Assembly: GCA_013001145.1 (NCBI GenBank)
Contig: JABDND010000078.1
Coordinates: forward strand, 1-52,804
DNA length: 52,804 bases
Source: Croceitalea sp.
Lineage (GTDB): Bacteria; Bacteroidota; Bacteroidia; Flavobacteriales; Flavobacteriaceae
Direction of reading: 5' to 3'
Below the pieces are notes generated by a model. It searched no databases, had not been told where the DNA came from, and saw only the letters and a program-made list of their open reading frames with translations. The translations under genes were made by a program, and so were the position numbers. Position 1 is the stretch's first letter; every line of letters starts with the position of its first letter. Positions 34,976 through 43,311 of the stretch are shown in pieces.

Positions 34976-35721
34976 TCAATAACTGTAAAATTTAAGAACT
35001 GGTTAATTTCTGAAAAAGGTAAGGTCAAAGTAATGGGGCCATCTGCATAGGAAGAAACCTCATATTGGTTGTAAATAAGCTGCACCCCTTCTGAACAATA
35101 GCCTAGGTTATTTGCCAGTCTAAAACGATTATTGGGAAACATAAAACCCGAATCATTGATGCCACCATTCATCGGAACACCTTCTTGTTGGCGAAATTTT
35201 GATTCAGCTAATTTAATAAAGCCCTCAATGTTGTCAATTAATTCTGTGCCTTCAATTTCAATGCCCCTTATTTTGTCAAAGTTCAATACATGTGTTTTGG
35301 TAAAGCCATGCGCACCACCAGTAAATAAAAACGACTCCACGCCTATTGTAATTAGTTGTGGGTCTTCGTACATAATAATGGCATCAATTTCAACCTCCCA
35401 ACCAAGCACTTCATCTGCAAACGAAGATTGCATTTTTTGATAGGCTTTTTTGAATGAGGCAATGGCGTCTTCAACGGTTGAAATTTCCAGCTCATCATCA
35501 AAATGCAACGTTTCTATGATCTCTTCGCTCAATGCCGTATTAATTGCATTGGAAATTTTGGACTCTCCAAGTGCTTCTGGATACGATAGCCTTATTCTTG
35601 CGCAAATGTCGCACCGGTCTGCTTCAAGGGTCTTTTCTTCAAAGGTGAGGTTTTGTTCATCGGCGCATCCCATGAAGAAGAAGAATACAATCAATAGATA
35701 ACAACCTATATTTTTAAACAT
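34972..35721 (-). CDS. DUF4163/DUF3298 lipoprotein
   Basis: A 249-residue lipoprotein: the signal sequence ends FFFFMGCAD with the lipidated Cys at 19. Residues about 35-130 match the DUF4163 (PdaC-type) region and about 140-245 the DUF3298 region, with the conserved SFLFTGGAHGFTKTHVLNFD and GYCSEGVQLIYNQYEVSSYADGP segment. In other bacteria this domain is found in sigma-factor regulators and in polysaccharide deacetylases; here it stands alone, so an envelope-binding role is only a guess. It diverges from the cystathionine gamma-synthase gene with 56 bases between starts. Confidence 0.88.
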   Translation of the reverse strand: MFKNIGCYLLIVFFFFMGCADEQNLTFEEKTLEADRCDICARIRLSYPEALGESKISNAINTALSEEIIETLHFDDELEISTVEDAIASFKKAYQKMQSSFADEVLGWEVEIDAIIMYEDPQLITIGVESFLFTGGAHGFTKTHVLNFDKIRGIEIEGTELIDNIEGFIKLAESKFRQQEGVPMNGGINDSGFMFPNNRFRLANNLGYCSEGVQLIYNQYEVSSYADGPITLTLPFSEINQFLNFTVID

Positions 35722-35729
35722 AATTTGTA

Positions 35730-35757
35730 TTGAAGTTCAAAAGTAACAATACATTTG
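35730..35757. promoter_or_regulatory. Back-to-back divergent promoters, DUF3298 lipoprotein / cystathionine gamma-synthase
   Basis: On the plus strand TTG (35730-35732) and TACATTTG (35750-35757) have a 17-base spacer and the box ends 20 bases before the ATG at 35778. On the minus strand TACTTTTG (35738-35745) is an exact -7 box 16 bases before the DUF3298 start. The two promoters occupy the same DNA and should exclude each other. Confidence 0.55.
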
Positions 35758-35777
35758 CATGCACTACAAAGTAAATT

Positions 35778-36932
35778 ATGAGCAAATCAGATTTAAAATT
35801 CAATAGTAAGACCATTCATGGAGGGCAACAACCTGATGCGGCCTATGGCGCCGTGATGCCGCCCATTTACCAAACCTCAACCTATGCACAATCTACCCCA
35901 GGAGGTCATAAAGGGTATGAATATTCAAGAAGTGCCAACCCTACAAGGACTGCCTTGGAAAATGCTTTGGCCAGTATTGAAAATGGCACTTACGGCCTCG
36001 CTTTTGCCAGTGGCCTTTCTGCCATTGACGCGATCATAAAATTATTGACTCCTGGTGATGAAGTAGTTTCGACCAATGACCTTTACGGAGGCAGTTACCG
36101 TTTGTTCAAGCAAGTATTTGAAAAATTTGGCATTACCTTCCATTTTATGGGCATGCAAAGTATGGACGCCATTGAGGCTAAAATCAATGCAAAAACCAAA
36201 CTACTCTGGATTGAGACGCCAACCAATCCCATGATGAATGTAATCGATATCAAAGCAGTTGCCGGCCTTGCCAAAAAACATGATTTGCTTTTGGCCGTTG
36301 ACAATACCTTTGCTTCTCCATATTTGCAAAGACCCTTGGATTTAGGTGCGGATATCGTCATGCACTCGGCGACAAAATATTTGGGAGGACATAGTGATGT
36401 TGTGGTAGGGGCCCTTGTAGTAAAAGATAAGGAGCTTGCCGACAAACTTTATTTTATTCAAAATGCCAGCGGCGCCGTTTGCGGTCCCATGGATAGTTTT
36501 CTAACCCTTCGTGGTATAAAAACTTTGCATGTGCGCATGCAGCGGCATTGTGAAAATGGAAAACTAATAGCCGAATATTTGGCTGATCACCCTAAAATTG
36601 GTAAGGTATACTGGCCCGGTTTTGAAGACCATCCCAATCATCAGATTGCCAAATCGCAAATGGATGATTATGGTGGAATGATCTCTTTTGTTCCCAACGG
36701 GAGCAGTTATGAAGATGCCATTAAAATTGTTGAAAAGCTTAAAGTATTCACACTTGCCGAATCATTGGGTGGTGTAGAAAGTTTGGCCGGTCATCCAGCA
36801 AGTATGACACATGCTAGCATACCTAAAGCCGAACGCGAAAAAAGTGGTGTGGTCGATGCTTTGATTCGATTGAGCGTCGGCATAGAGGATGCCTCAGATT
36901 TAATTGCCGATCTTGAGCAAGCCATCGGATAG
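35778..36932 (+). CDS. Cystathionine gamma-synthase-type PLP enzyme
   Basis: A 384-residue Cys/Met-metabolism PLP enzyme. It shows the family start FNSKTIHGGQQPD, YEYSRSANPTRTALE, FASGLSAIDAI, the PLP aspartate in LLLAVDNTFASPYLQRP, and the Schiff-base Lys200 in MHSATKYLGGHSD. The C-terminal AESLGGVESLAGHPASMTHA is typical. Sequence alone does not separate cystathionine gamma-synthase from gamma-lyase or O-acetylhomoserine sulfhydrylase; the length and motifs fit the gamma-synthase/gamma-lyase branch, acting in methionine or cysteine synthesis. It has a clear promoter at 35730-35757 and a weak hairpin after the stop. Confidence 0.9.
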   Translation: MSKSDLKFNSKTIHGGQQPDAAYGAVMPPIYQTSTYAQSTPGGHKGYEYSRSANPTRTALENALASIENGTYGLAFASGLSAIDAIIKLLTPGDEVVSTNDLYGGSYRLFKQVFEKFGITFHFMGMQSMDAIEAKINAKTKLLWIETPTNPMMNVIDIKAVAGLAKKHDLLLAVDNTFASPYLQRPLDLGADIVMHSATKYLGGHSDVVVGALVVKDKELADKLYFIQNASGAVCGPMDSFLTLRGIKTLHVRMQRHCENGKLIAEYLADHPKIGKVYWPGFEDHPNHQIAKSQMDDYGGMISFVPNGSSYEDAIKIVEKLKVFTLAESLGGVESLAGHPASMTHASIPKAEREKSGVVDALIRLSVGIEDASDLIADLEQAIG

Positions 36933-36951
36933 CCAAAAATTGAAAATTTAT

Positions 36952-36990
36952 AAAAAAAGGCTATTCAAATTATTTAAATAGCATATTTTT
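36952..36990 (+). terminator. AT-rich hairpin after cystathionine gamma-synthase gene
   Basis: GCTATTCAAAT and ATTTAAATAGC (36960-36982) form an 11-bp stem with one mismatch and a 1-base centre, preceded by A7 and followed by a T-run. It is a weak AT-rich terminator candidate. The downstream T-run also forms part of a -7 box for gdhA (36984-36991). Confidence 0.45.
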
Positions 36991-37040
36991 GGCTACATAT
37001 TCCTAATTCAATAAAATCAACCCTTTTCAATTTGAAAAGG
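36984..37040 (+). promoter_or_regulatory. gdhA promoter box and 19-bp palindrome in its leader
   Basis: TATTTTTG (36984-36991) is an exact TAnnTTTG match 71 bases before the gdhA start. Downstream, CCTTTTCAATTTGAAAAGG (37022-37040) is a perfect 9-bp inverted repeat with a 1-base centre, placed in the expected leader about 22 bases before the ATG. It could be a repressor site for nitrogen or glutamate control or a small RNA hairpin overlapping the translation start region. Confidence 0.4.
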
Positions 37041-37044
37041 TTAA

Positions 37045-38406
<1,362 letters not shown>

Positions 38407-38431
38407 AAAAAGCGATTACATTTATAATATG

Positions 38432-38464
38432 CCCCGTAGTATATTTAAGTACTACGGGGTTTTC
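38432..38464 (+). terminator. Strong terminator after gdhA
   Basis: The 10-bp stem CCCCGTAGTA/TACTACGGGG (38432-38441 with 38450-38459) has an 8-base loop and is followed by a T-run. It separates gdhA from recO, whose -7 box begins 7 bases later. Confidence 0.88.
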
Positions 38465-38470
38465 ATTTGC

Positions 38471-38478
38471 TATATTTG
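38471..38478 (+). promoter_or_regulatory. Candidate -7 box for recO and heme-type receptor
   Basis: TATATTTG is an exact TAnnTTTG match ending 16 bases before the recO ATG at 38495. The -33 position would fall inside the gdhA terminator stem and no TTG is there. Confidence 0.4.
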
Positions 38479-38494
38479 AATTTGTTTGATAATC

Positions 38495-39214
38495 ATGCAG
38501 GTCACCACCAAAGCCATTGTTCTATCTTCCCTCAAATACGGAGACTCCAGTTTGATCGTAAAAGCTTTTACGGCCTCAGACGGGCTTAAATCGTACTTGT
38601 TGAAAGGAGTATTGGCCTCAAAAAAAGGTAAATTAAAAGTGGCCTATTTTATGCCTTTAATGCAATTGGAAATTACGGCTGTTCATAAAAATAAGGGCAC
38701 TTTGGAGTCCATTAGAGAAGTTAAAGTACTCAATGCCTATTCAAGTTTACACACCCATATTGTCAAAAATGGTTTGGTTCTCTTTTTATCCGAAATGTTA
38801 TCAAGCAGCATACAGGAAGAAGAAAAAGACGCGGCACTTTATCAATATTTGGAAAACGCCCTCAATTGGCTTGATGTGCATGAAAACATCGCTAATTTTC
38901 ATTTATTGTTTCTTCTCAATTTAAGTAGATTCTTAGGTTTTTACCCTGATCGTGAAAACCAAGATGCCCCATTCTTTGACTTGTTGGAAGGATGTTTTGT
39001 CGTCGCCCCTTCGCTTAACCCATTGATTGAAAAGGAAAATTTAAATTATTTCAAACAGCTTTTGGGCATAAATTTTGATGCTTTAGATGGAATTAAAATG
39101 GCCAAGATGCATCGAGAATCACTTTTAAAATCAATCATTCTCTATTTTGAATTACATTTGCAGGGATTCAGAAAACCCAAATCCTTGGCCGTTCTCAACG
39201 CTGTTTTTCAATAA
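38495..39214 (+). CDS. recO: DNA repair protein RecO
   Basis: RecO loads RecA on SSB-coated DNA in the RecF pathway. The 239 residues begin MQVTTKAIVLSSLKYGDSSLIVKAFT, the N-terminal OB-fold of the family, followed by the conserved LKSYLLKGV and an all-helical C-terminal part. The ATG at 38495 is preferred to an in-frame TTG at 38486. The zinc-ribbon cysteines found in some RecO proteins are not seen. Its stop codon is followed after 1 base by the start of the heme-type receptor gene, an arrangement that implies cotranscription. Confidence 0.93.
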   Translation: MQVTTKAIVLSSLKYGDSSLIVKAFTASDGLKSYLLKGVLASKKGKLKVAYFMPLMQLEITAVHKNKGTLESIREVKVLNAYSSLHTHIVKNGLVLFLSEMLSSSIQEEEKDAALYQYLENALNWLDVHENIANFHLLFLLNLSRFLGFYPDRENQDAPFFDLLEGCFVVAPSLNPLIEKENLNYFKQLLGINFDALDGIKMAKMHRESLLKSIILYFELHLQGFRKPKSLAVLNAVFQ

Positions 39215-39215
39215 A

Positions 39216-41630
39216 ATGCGCATACTTCTTATCGCCATCTTTACCGTCTTTGTGTCAAACCTTATTCAAGGACAGGAAATTCTTGTTTTGGATGCCGACT
39301 CAGGACAACCAGTAGTGAATGCCGCGGTTTTTAATCTTGACAAGAGCAAAACGGCGGTGACTGATTTTGATGGGCGTTGTGATCTTTCCATATTTACTAA
39401 AAACGAGCGGATTGTTTTTAAACACATTAGTTATCAAATATTGAGAACCACCAAGGAACTTGTTTTAAAGAAGAATCTACAGGTGATGCTTCAATTAAAA
39501 CCCGAGCAATTGGATGAAGTGGTTATGTCGGTTTCTAAATGGGAACAACAAAAGCGCGATATCCCACAAAAAGTTGCCTCAATTGATGCGAGAAGCATTG
39601 CCTTTACCAATCCACAAACAGCCGCAGATTTATTGCAAAATAGTGGGAAGGTATTTGTTCAAAAAAGCCAATTAGGGGGTGGCAGCCCTATGATTCGTGG
39701 TTTTGCGACCAACAGACTATTGTTATCAGTTGATGGCGTGCGCATGAACAATGCCATTTTTAGAGGTGGTAATATTCAAAACGTGATTTCTATTGATCCA
39801 TTTACCATAAGAAACACAGAGGTCATTTTTGGTCCTGGTTCGGTCATTTATGGCAGTGACGCGATAGGTGGGGTGATGAATTTTTTCACCCAGGACCCTC
39901 GCTTTTCATATACCGATAGCCTAACGTTTTCTGGGAGAGTAAATTACAGATATGCCTCAGCGAACAATGAAAATACCGTTCATGCCGATTTCAATATTGG
40001 TAAAAAGACGTGGGCTACATACACCAGTTTTACCTATAACAGCTTTGATGACCTTAAAATGGGCAACCATGGGCCAGATTCATACTTGCGAAATGCGTAT
40101 GTAATACGAGAAAATGGGCAAGATGTTTTGGTCAACAACAATACGCCTAAAAAACAAGTGCCCACCGGCTATGACCAAATCAACATACTCCAAAAATTTC
40201 GATATAAACCCAATTCCATATGGACATATGATTTGGGGCTATACTATTCTGAAACATCTGACTTTTCCCGTTACGACCGACTAATTAGGCCCAACAGCAC
40301 TAATGATGGCCTGCGCTCGGCAGAGTGGTTTTATGGGCCTCAAAAATGGTTTATGGGCAATTTTCAAATTACCAAAAAAGGACAGAACAAATTCTATGAT
40401 GGTGTTAAATTGACCACAGCCTATCAGTTTTTTGAAGAAAGTAGAAACGAACGTAATTTTCAATCTACAGACCACTTTACCAATCAAGAAAATGTTAATG
40501 CACTCTCTGTTAATCTTGATTTTGAAAATAAGAAAATTGGAAATTTAAGACTGTACTATGGCGCGGAGTATATATTTAACAAAGTCAACTCAGAGGGCAG
40601 CCAACAAAACATAGATACCGAATCCATCATAGATGCCGCACCCCGCTATCCAGACAATGCTAAATGGCAAACAATGGCCGGTTATTTGAATGGAGAATAT
40701 CAAATTAAACCCAATTTTACCTTGCTTTCAGGATTTAGGTACAGCCAGGTATGGGTAGATGCCGAATTTGACAAAACTTTTTATCCCTTTCCTTTCGACG
40801 AGGCCGATTTGATCACAGGGGCATTAACAGGTAGTATTGGCTTTAGTTGGTTTCCACAGGCCAATCTACAGATTACTTTAAACGGCTCTACAGGTTTTAG
40901 GGCGCCCAACATTGATGATATTGGGAAAGTATTTGATTCTGAACCCGGTTCGGTGGTAGTGCCGAATCCAGATTTAGAACCCGAATATGCCTATAACATA
41001 GATTTTGGGGTCAGTAAAAATTTCAATAATAAGCTAGTGTTAAAGGCCGCGACATTTTATACCTATTTGGTAGATGCCCTGGTACGTAGAGATTTTACGT
41101 TTAATGGCCAAACAGAAATAGAATATAACGGAGAAACCAGCAACGTACAGGCAATTCAAAACGCGGCAAGGGCCTATGTATATGGTTTCGAATTTGGTAT
41201 GGACGCCTTCTTGGGTGAACATTGGTCATTGGCGTCAAACATGACCATTACCAATGGCAATGAAGAAGATGATGATGGTACAGATTCTCCGGCCCGCCAT
41301 GCGGCACCTACCTTTGCCGATTTACATCTACTTTGGCAAAATCAAAAAATAAAGACCGATCTATTTGTAAATTATAATGCCGAAATAGATTTTGATAATT
41401 TGGCGTTTACAGAACGTAGCAAAGATTTCATTTATGCCATTGATGCAAATGGAAATCCCTATTCACCTTCTTGGTATACCCTCAATTTTAGGTCTCAATA
41501 TCAAATAACACCATCCCTTTTGGCCACTATGACATTTGAAAATATTACTGATCAACGTTACCGCACCTATTCTTCTGGTATTGTGGCGCCTGGAGCCAAT
41601 TTAATTTTTGGTTTGGGCTACCAATTCTAA
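39216..41630 (+). CDS. TonB-dependent receptor of the heme/hemoglobin type
   Basis: An 804-residue outer-membrane receptor. The signal peptide MRILLIAIFTVFVSNLIQGQ leads to a carboxypeptidase-regulatory-like domain (ILVLDADSGQPVVNAAVFNL), the plug (GGGSPMIRGFATNRLLLSVDGVRMNNAIFRGGN, VIFGPGSVIYGSDAIGGVMNF) and the barrel. The heme-receptor landmarks FRAP (Phe561-Pro564) and a NPDL version of NPNL about 25 residues later are both visible, which supports heme or hemoglobin uptake. It ends YRTYSSGIVAPGANLIFGLGYQF. The start at 39216 lies 1 base after the recO stop; an in-frame start at 39147 inside recO is rejected because the signal peptide starts at 39216. No hemin transport genes are adjacent. 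Confidence 0.92.
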   Translation: MRILLIAIFTVFVSNLIQGQEILVLDADSGQPVVNAAVFNLDKSKTAVTDFDGRCDLSIFTKNERIVFKHISYQILRTTKELVLKKNLQVMLQLKPEQLDEVVMSVSKWEQQKRDIPQKVASIDARSIAFTNPQTAADLLQNSGKVFVQKSQLGGGSPMIRGFATNRLLLSVDGVRMNNAIFRGGNIQNVISIDPFTIRNTEVIFGPGSVIYGSDAIGGVMNFFTQDPRFSYTDSLTFSGRVNYRYASANNENTVHADFNIGKKTWATYTSFTYNSFDDLKMGNHGPDSYLRNAYVIRENGQDVLVNNNTPKKQVPTGYDQINILQKFRYKPNSIWTYDLGLYYSETSDFSRYDRLIRPNSTNDGLRSAEWFYGPQKWFMGNFQITKKGQNKFYDGVKLTTAYQFFEESRNERNFQSTDHFTNQENVNALSVNLDFENKKIGNLRLYYGAEYIFNKVNSEGSQQNIDTESIIDAAPRYPDNAKWQTMAGYLNGEYQIKPNFTLLSGFRYSQVWVDAEFDKTFYPFPFDEADLITGALTGSIGFSWFPQANLQITLNGSTGFRAPNIDDIGKVFDSEPGSVVVPNPDLEPEYAYNIDFGVSKNFNNKLVLKAATFYTYLVDALVRRDFTFNGQTEIEYNGETSNVQAIQNAARAYVYGFEFGMDAFLGEHWSLASNMTITNGNEEDDDGTDSPARHAAPTFADLHLLWQNQKIKTDLFVNYNAEIDFDNLAFTERSKDFIYAIDANGNPYSPSWYTLNFRSQYQITPSLLATMTFENITDQRYRTYSSGIVAPGANLIFGLGYQF

Positions 41631-41710
41631 AATATTTAAACTTTTTCGTAGGGTTTTTTCAAATCAACTTGTTCTATAAGCGAACTAATAATTTTCAAAA
41701 TTTAATAATT

Positions 41711-42667
41711 ATGAAACATTTATTTAAAACTACAGTTTTCGCTTTGGTAATTTCATTGATGGCAACTTCTTGTAGTAAAGACGACAATGAAGATGTAAAC
41801 TTTGATGAGGAATCGTATAACACAACTTTTAAATTAACTGATGCCCCTATTGACGACTCCAAAGTTGAGGCGGTGTTTGTTACTATAACCGATGTCAAAG
41901 TTGACGGAAATTCATTGAACGGTTTCACAGCGACCACTGTTGAACTATCTGCCTTGGTCAACGGCCAAACACAAACTTTGGGCAATCTTGACTTACAAGC
42001 TGGCTCGTATTCGAACATTGAATTGGTTTTGGATTATGACACCGATGTAAATGGCAATGCTCCTGGTTGTTATGTAGAAATGGCCAATGGCGAAAAAGAC
42101 AAATTGGAAGCTTCGGCGAACAGCATCAATGTCAATAAGACTTTTGAAGTCTTGGCATCGACTTCCAATGATATTGTCATCGATTTTGACTTAAGAAAAA
42201 CAATAAAGGAAGAGGAAAACAACCTGTCAAGTGACTTTGAGTTTGTTACGATGTCTGAATTACAAGCAGGAATCAGAGTGGTAAACGATGAAATGGCCGG
42301 GAGCATTTCTGGTACAGCCAATGATGCTGAAAATACCTCTGATAAAATCATTGTTTACGCTTATGAGCAAGGAACATTTAATGAAGAAACTGAAACCCAA
42401 GGATCGGGTGCCAGCAATGTTACTTTTGCCAATGCCGTAACCAGTGCCGAAGTTGATGGTTTGGGCAATACTTATAATCTGTCTTTTATTGCCGAAGGTA
42501 TGTATGAACTTGTTTTTGTATCGTATACTGAAGATTCTAACAATGAACTGCAATTCAACGCATTGCTTGAGGCAGAGTCAACAACTGGATTGAACTTAGG
42601 GGCCATTTCGGTTTCATCGGCCTTACAGGTAAATGCCAATGTGACCATTACTGGAACCATGCAATAA
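41711..42667 (+). CDS. DUF4382 lipoprotein
   Basis: A 318-residue lipoprotein with the signal sequence MKHLFKTTVFALVISLMATSCSKDD (lipobox ATSC). Residues about 35-180 match the DUF4382 family (TFKLTDAPIDDSKVEAVFVTITDVKVDG, LNLGNLDLQAGSYSNIELVLDYD by type), and a beta-rich C-terminal domain follows. The ATG at 41711 is chosen over an upstream in-frame start at 41669, because the signal sequence begins there. It is 80 bases after the heme-type receptor gene and may be on the same transcript; a strong terminator follows. The function is unknown. Confidence 0.85.
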   Translation: MKHLFKTTVFALVISLMATSCSKDDNEDVNFDEESYNTTFKLTDAPIDDSKVEAVFVTITDVKVDGNSLNGFTATTVELSALVNGQTQTLGNLDLQAGSYSNIELVLDYDTDVNGNAPGCYVEMANGEKDKLEASANSINVNKTFEVLASTSNDIVIDFDLRKTIKEEENNLSSDFEFVTMSELQAGIRVVNDEMAGSISGTANDAENTSDKIIVYAYEQGTFNEETETQGSGASNVTFANAVTSAEVDGLGNTYNLSFIAEGMYELVFVSYTEDSNNELQFNALLEAESTTGLNLGAISVSSALQVNANVTITGTMQ

Positions 42668-42690
42668 CATTTGATTACCAACAAATAATA

Positions 42691-42715
42691 AAAAGCCCCT
42701 TTCCAGGGGCTTTTT
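42691..42715 (+). terminator. Terminator after DUF4382 gene
   Basis: AAAAGCCCCT (42691-42700) pairs with AGGGGCTTTT (42705-42714) around a 4-base loop, with a T-run on the plus strand. It is 24 bases after the stop codon. Confidence 0.88.
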
Positions 42716-42732
42716 CACTTTTAGAAAAGAAT

Positions 42733-42762
42733 AAAAAAAACCCCAACTAATTATAGTCGGGG
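42733..42762 (-). terminator. Terminator after LEA-like lipoprotein gene
   Basis: The stem CCCC-A-ACTA / TAGT-C-GGGG (42741-42749 with 42754-42762) has a 4-base loop, and A8 on the left becomes T8 on the minus strand. It follows the minus-strand gene ending at 42792. Confidence 0.8.
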
Positions 42763-42791
42763 ATTCAATAATTTATAACGAGTACTAAGAA

Positions 42792-43148
42792 TTAATTGTC
42801 GTCAGTAGCGTCTTCAACTTCTTTGGCAACTTTGTTCGCAGCATCTTTGGCATCCTTGCCTATTTCTTGAGCACCTTTTTTGATGCTTTCACCTGCTTTT
42901 TTAATGCTGTCCATGGCTTTCTCACCGGCTTCTTTAACTTCATCACCAGCTTCTTTTGCCTTGTCTAAGGCATCTTCACCTGCCTCTTTTAGGTTTTCAC
43001 CAGCTTCTTTAAGATTGTCACCTGCTTCGTCCATGGCGTTTTCGGTTGCAGAAGCTGCATCTTCAGCTTTTTTTTCCATTTCCTTACATGAGGTTAACAC
43101 CGAAGATGTCATTGCCAATGCCAAAACGGCTAGAAATACTTTTTTCAT
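42792..43148 (-). CDS. LEA-like helical-repeat lipoprotein
   Basis: A 118-residue lipoprotein. The signal sequence MKKVFLAVLALAMTSSVLTSCKE has the lipobox LTSC. The mature part is highly charged, rich in Lys, Glu, Asp, Ala and Gly, and repetitive: units such as EAGDNLK, EAGENLK, EAGEDALDKAK, EAGDEVK, EAGEKAMDSIK and KAGESIKKGAQ recur in 7- to 11-residue periods, similar in composition to LEA and apolipoprotein-like amphipathic helices. The in-frame upstream start at 43232 is rejected because the signal peptide starts at 43148. It may coat membranes or protect against desiccation or stress, but this is only inference. A terminator follows at 42733-42762. Confidence 0.82.
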   Translation of the reverse strand: MKKVFLAVLALAMTSSVLTSCKEMEKKAEDAASATENAMDEAGDNLKEAGENLKEAGEDALDKAKEAGDEVKEAGEKAMDSIKKAGESIKKGAQEIGKDAKDAANKVAKEVEDATDDN

Positions 43149-43279
43149 TTTAATGGGTTTTAGATTATAATGATTTATCAATATACGGGTAAAAATAAGT
43201 TTTGGCCGTAAATCTTTAATCTTTGGACACATGAAAAGGATTTAAGTCACTGATTACTGCCGAATTCCGTCTAATTCAT

Positions 43280-43287
43280 TAATTTTG
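43280..43287 (+). promoter_or_regulatory. Candidate -7 box for ileS operon
   Basis: TAATTTTG is an exact TAnnTTTG match ending 24 bases before the GTG start at 43312. Confidence 0.4.
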
Positions 43288-43311
43288 CAACCTTGTAAAT
43301 TATAAGTGGTC

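Noticed and set aside
39147-39215. Upstream start of the heme-type receptor inside recO
   Set aside because: A standard signal peptide starts at the ATG at 39216, directly after the recO stop; the extension is polar and would spoil export.
42668-42791. Two adjacent hairpins considered as a possible repeat element or small RNA
   Set aside because: Each hairpin is a simple terminator with a T-run on the correct strand for its own convergent gene; no further structure is needed.
42880-43170. Plus-strand 96-codon frame antisense to the LEA-like lipoprotein, with Ser-Pro-Ala-Ser repeats
   Set aside because: The repeats are only the reverse reading of the EAG repeats; the minus-strand frame has a signal peptide, lipobox and terminator.
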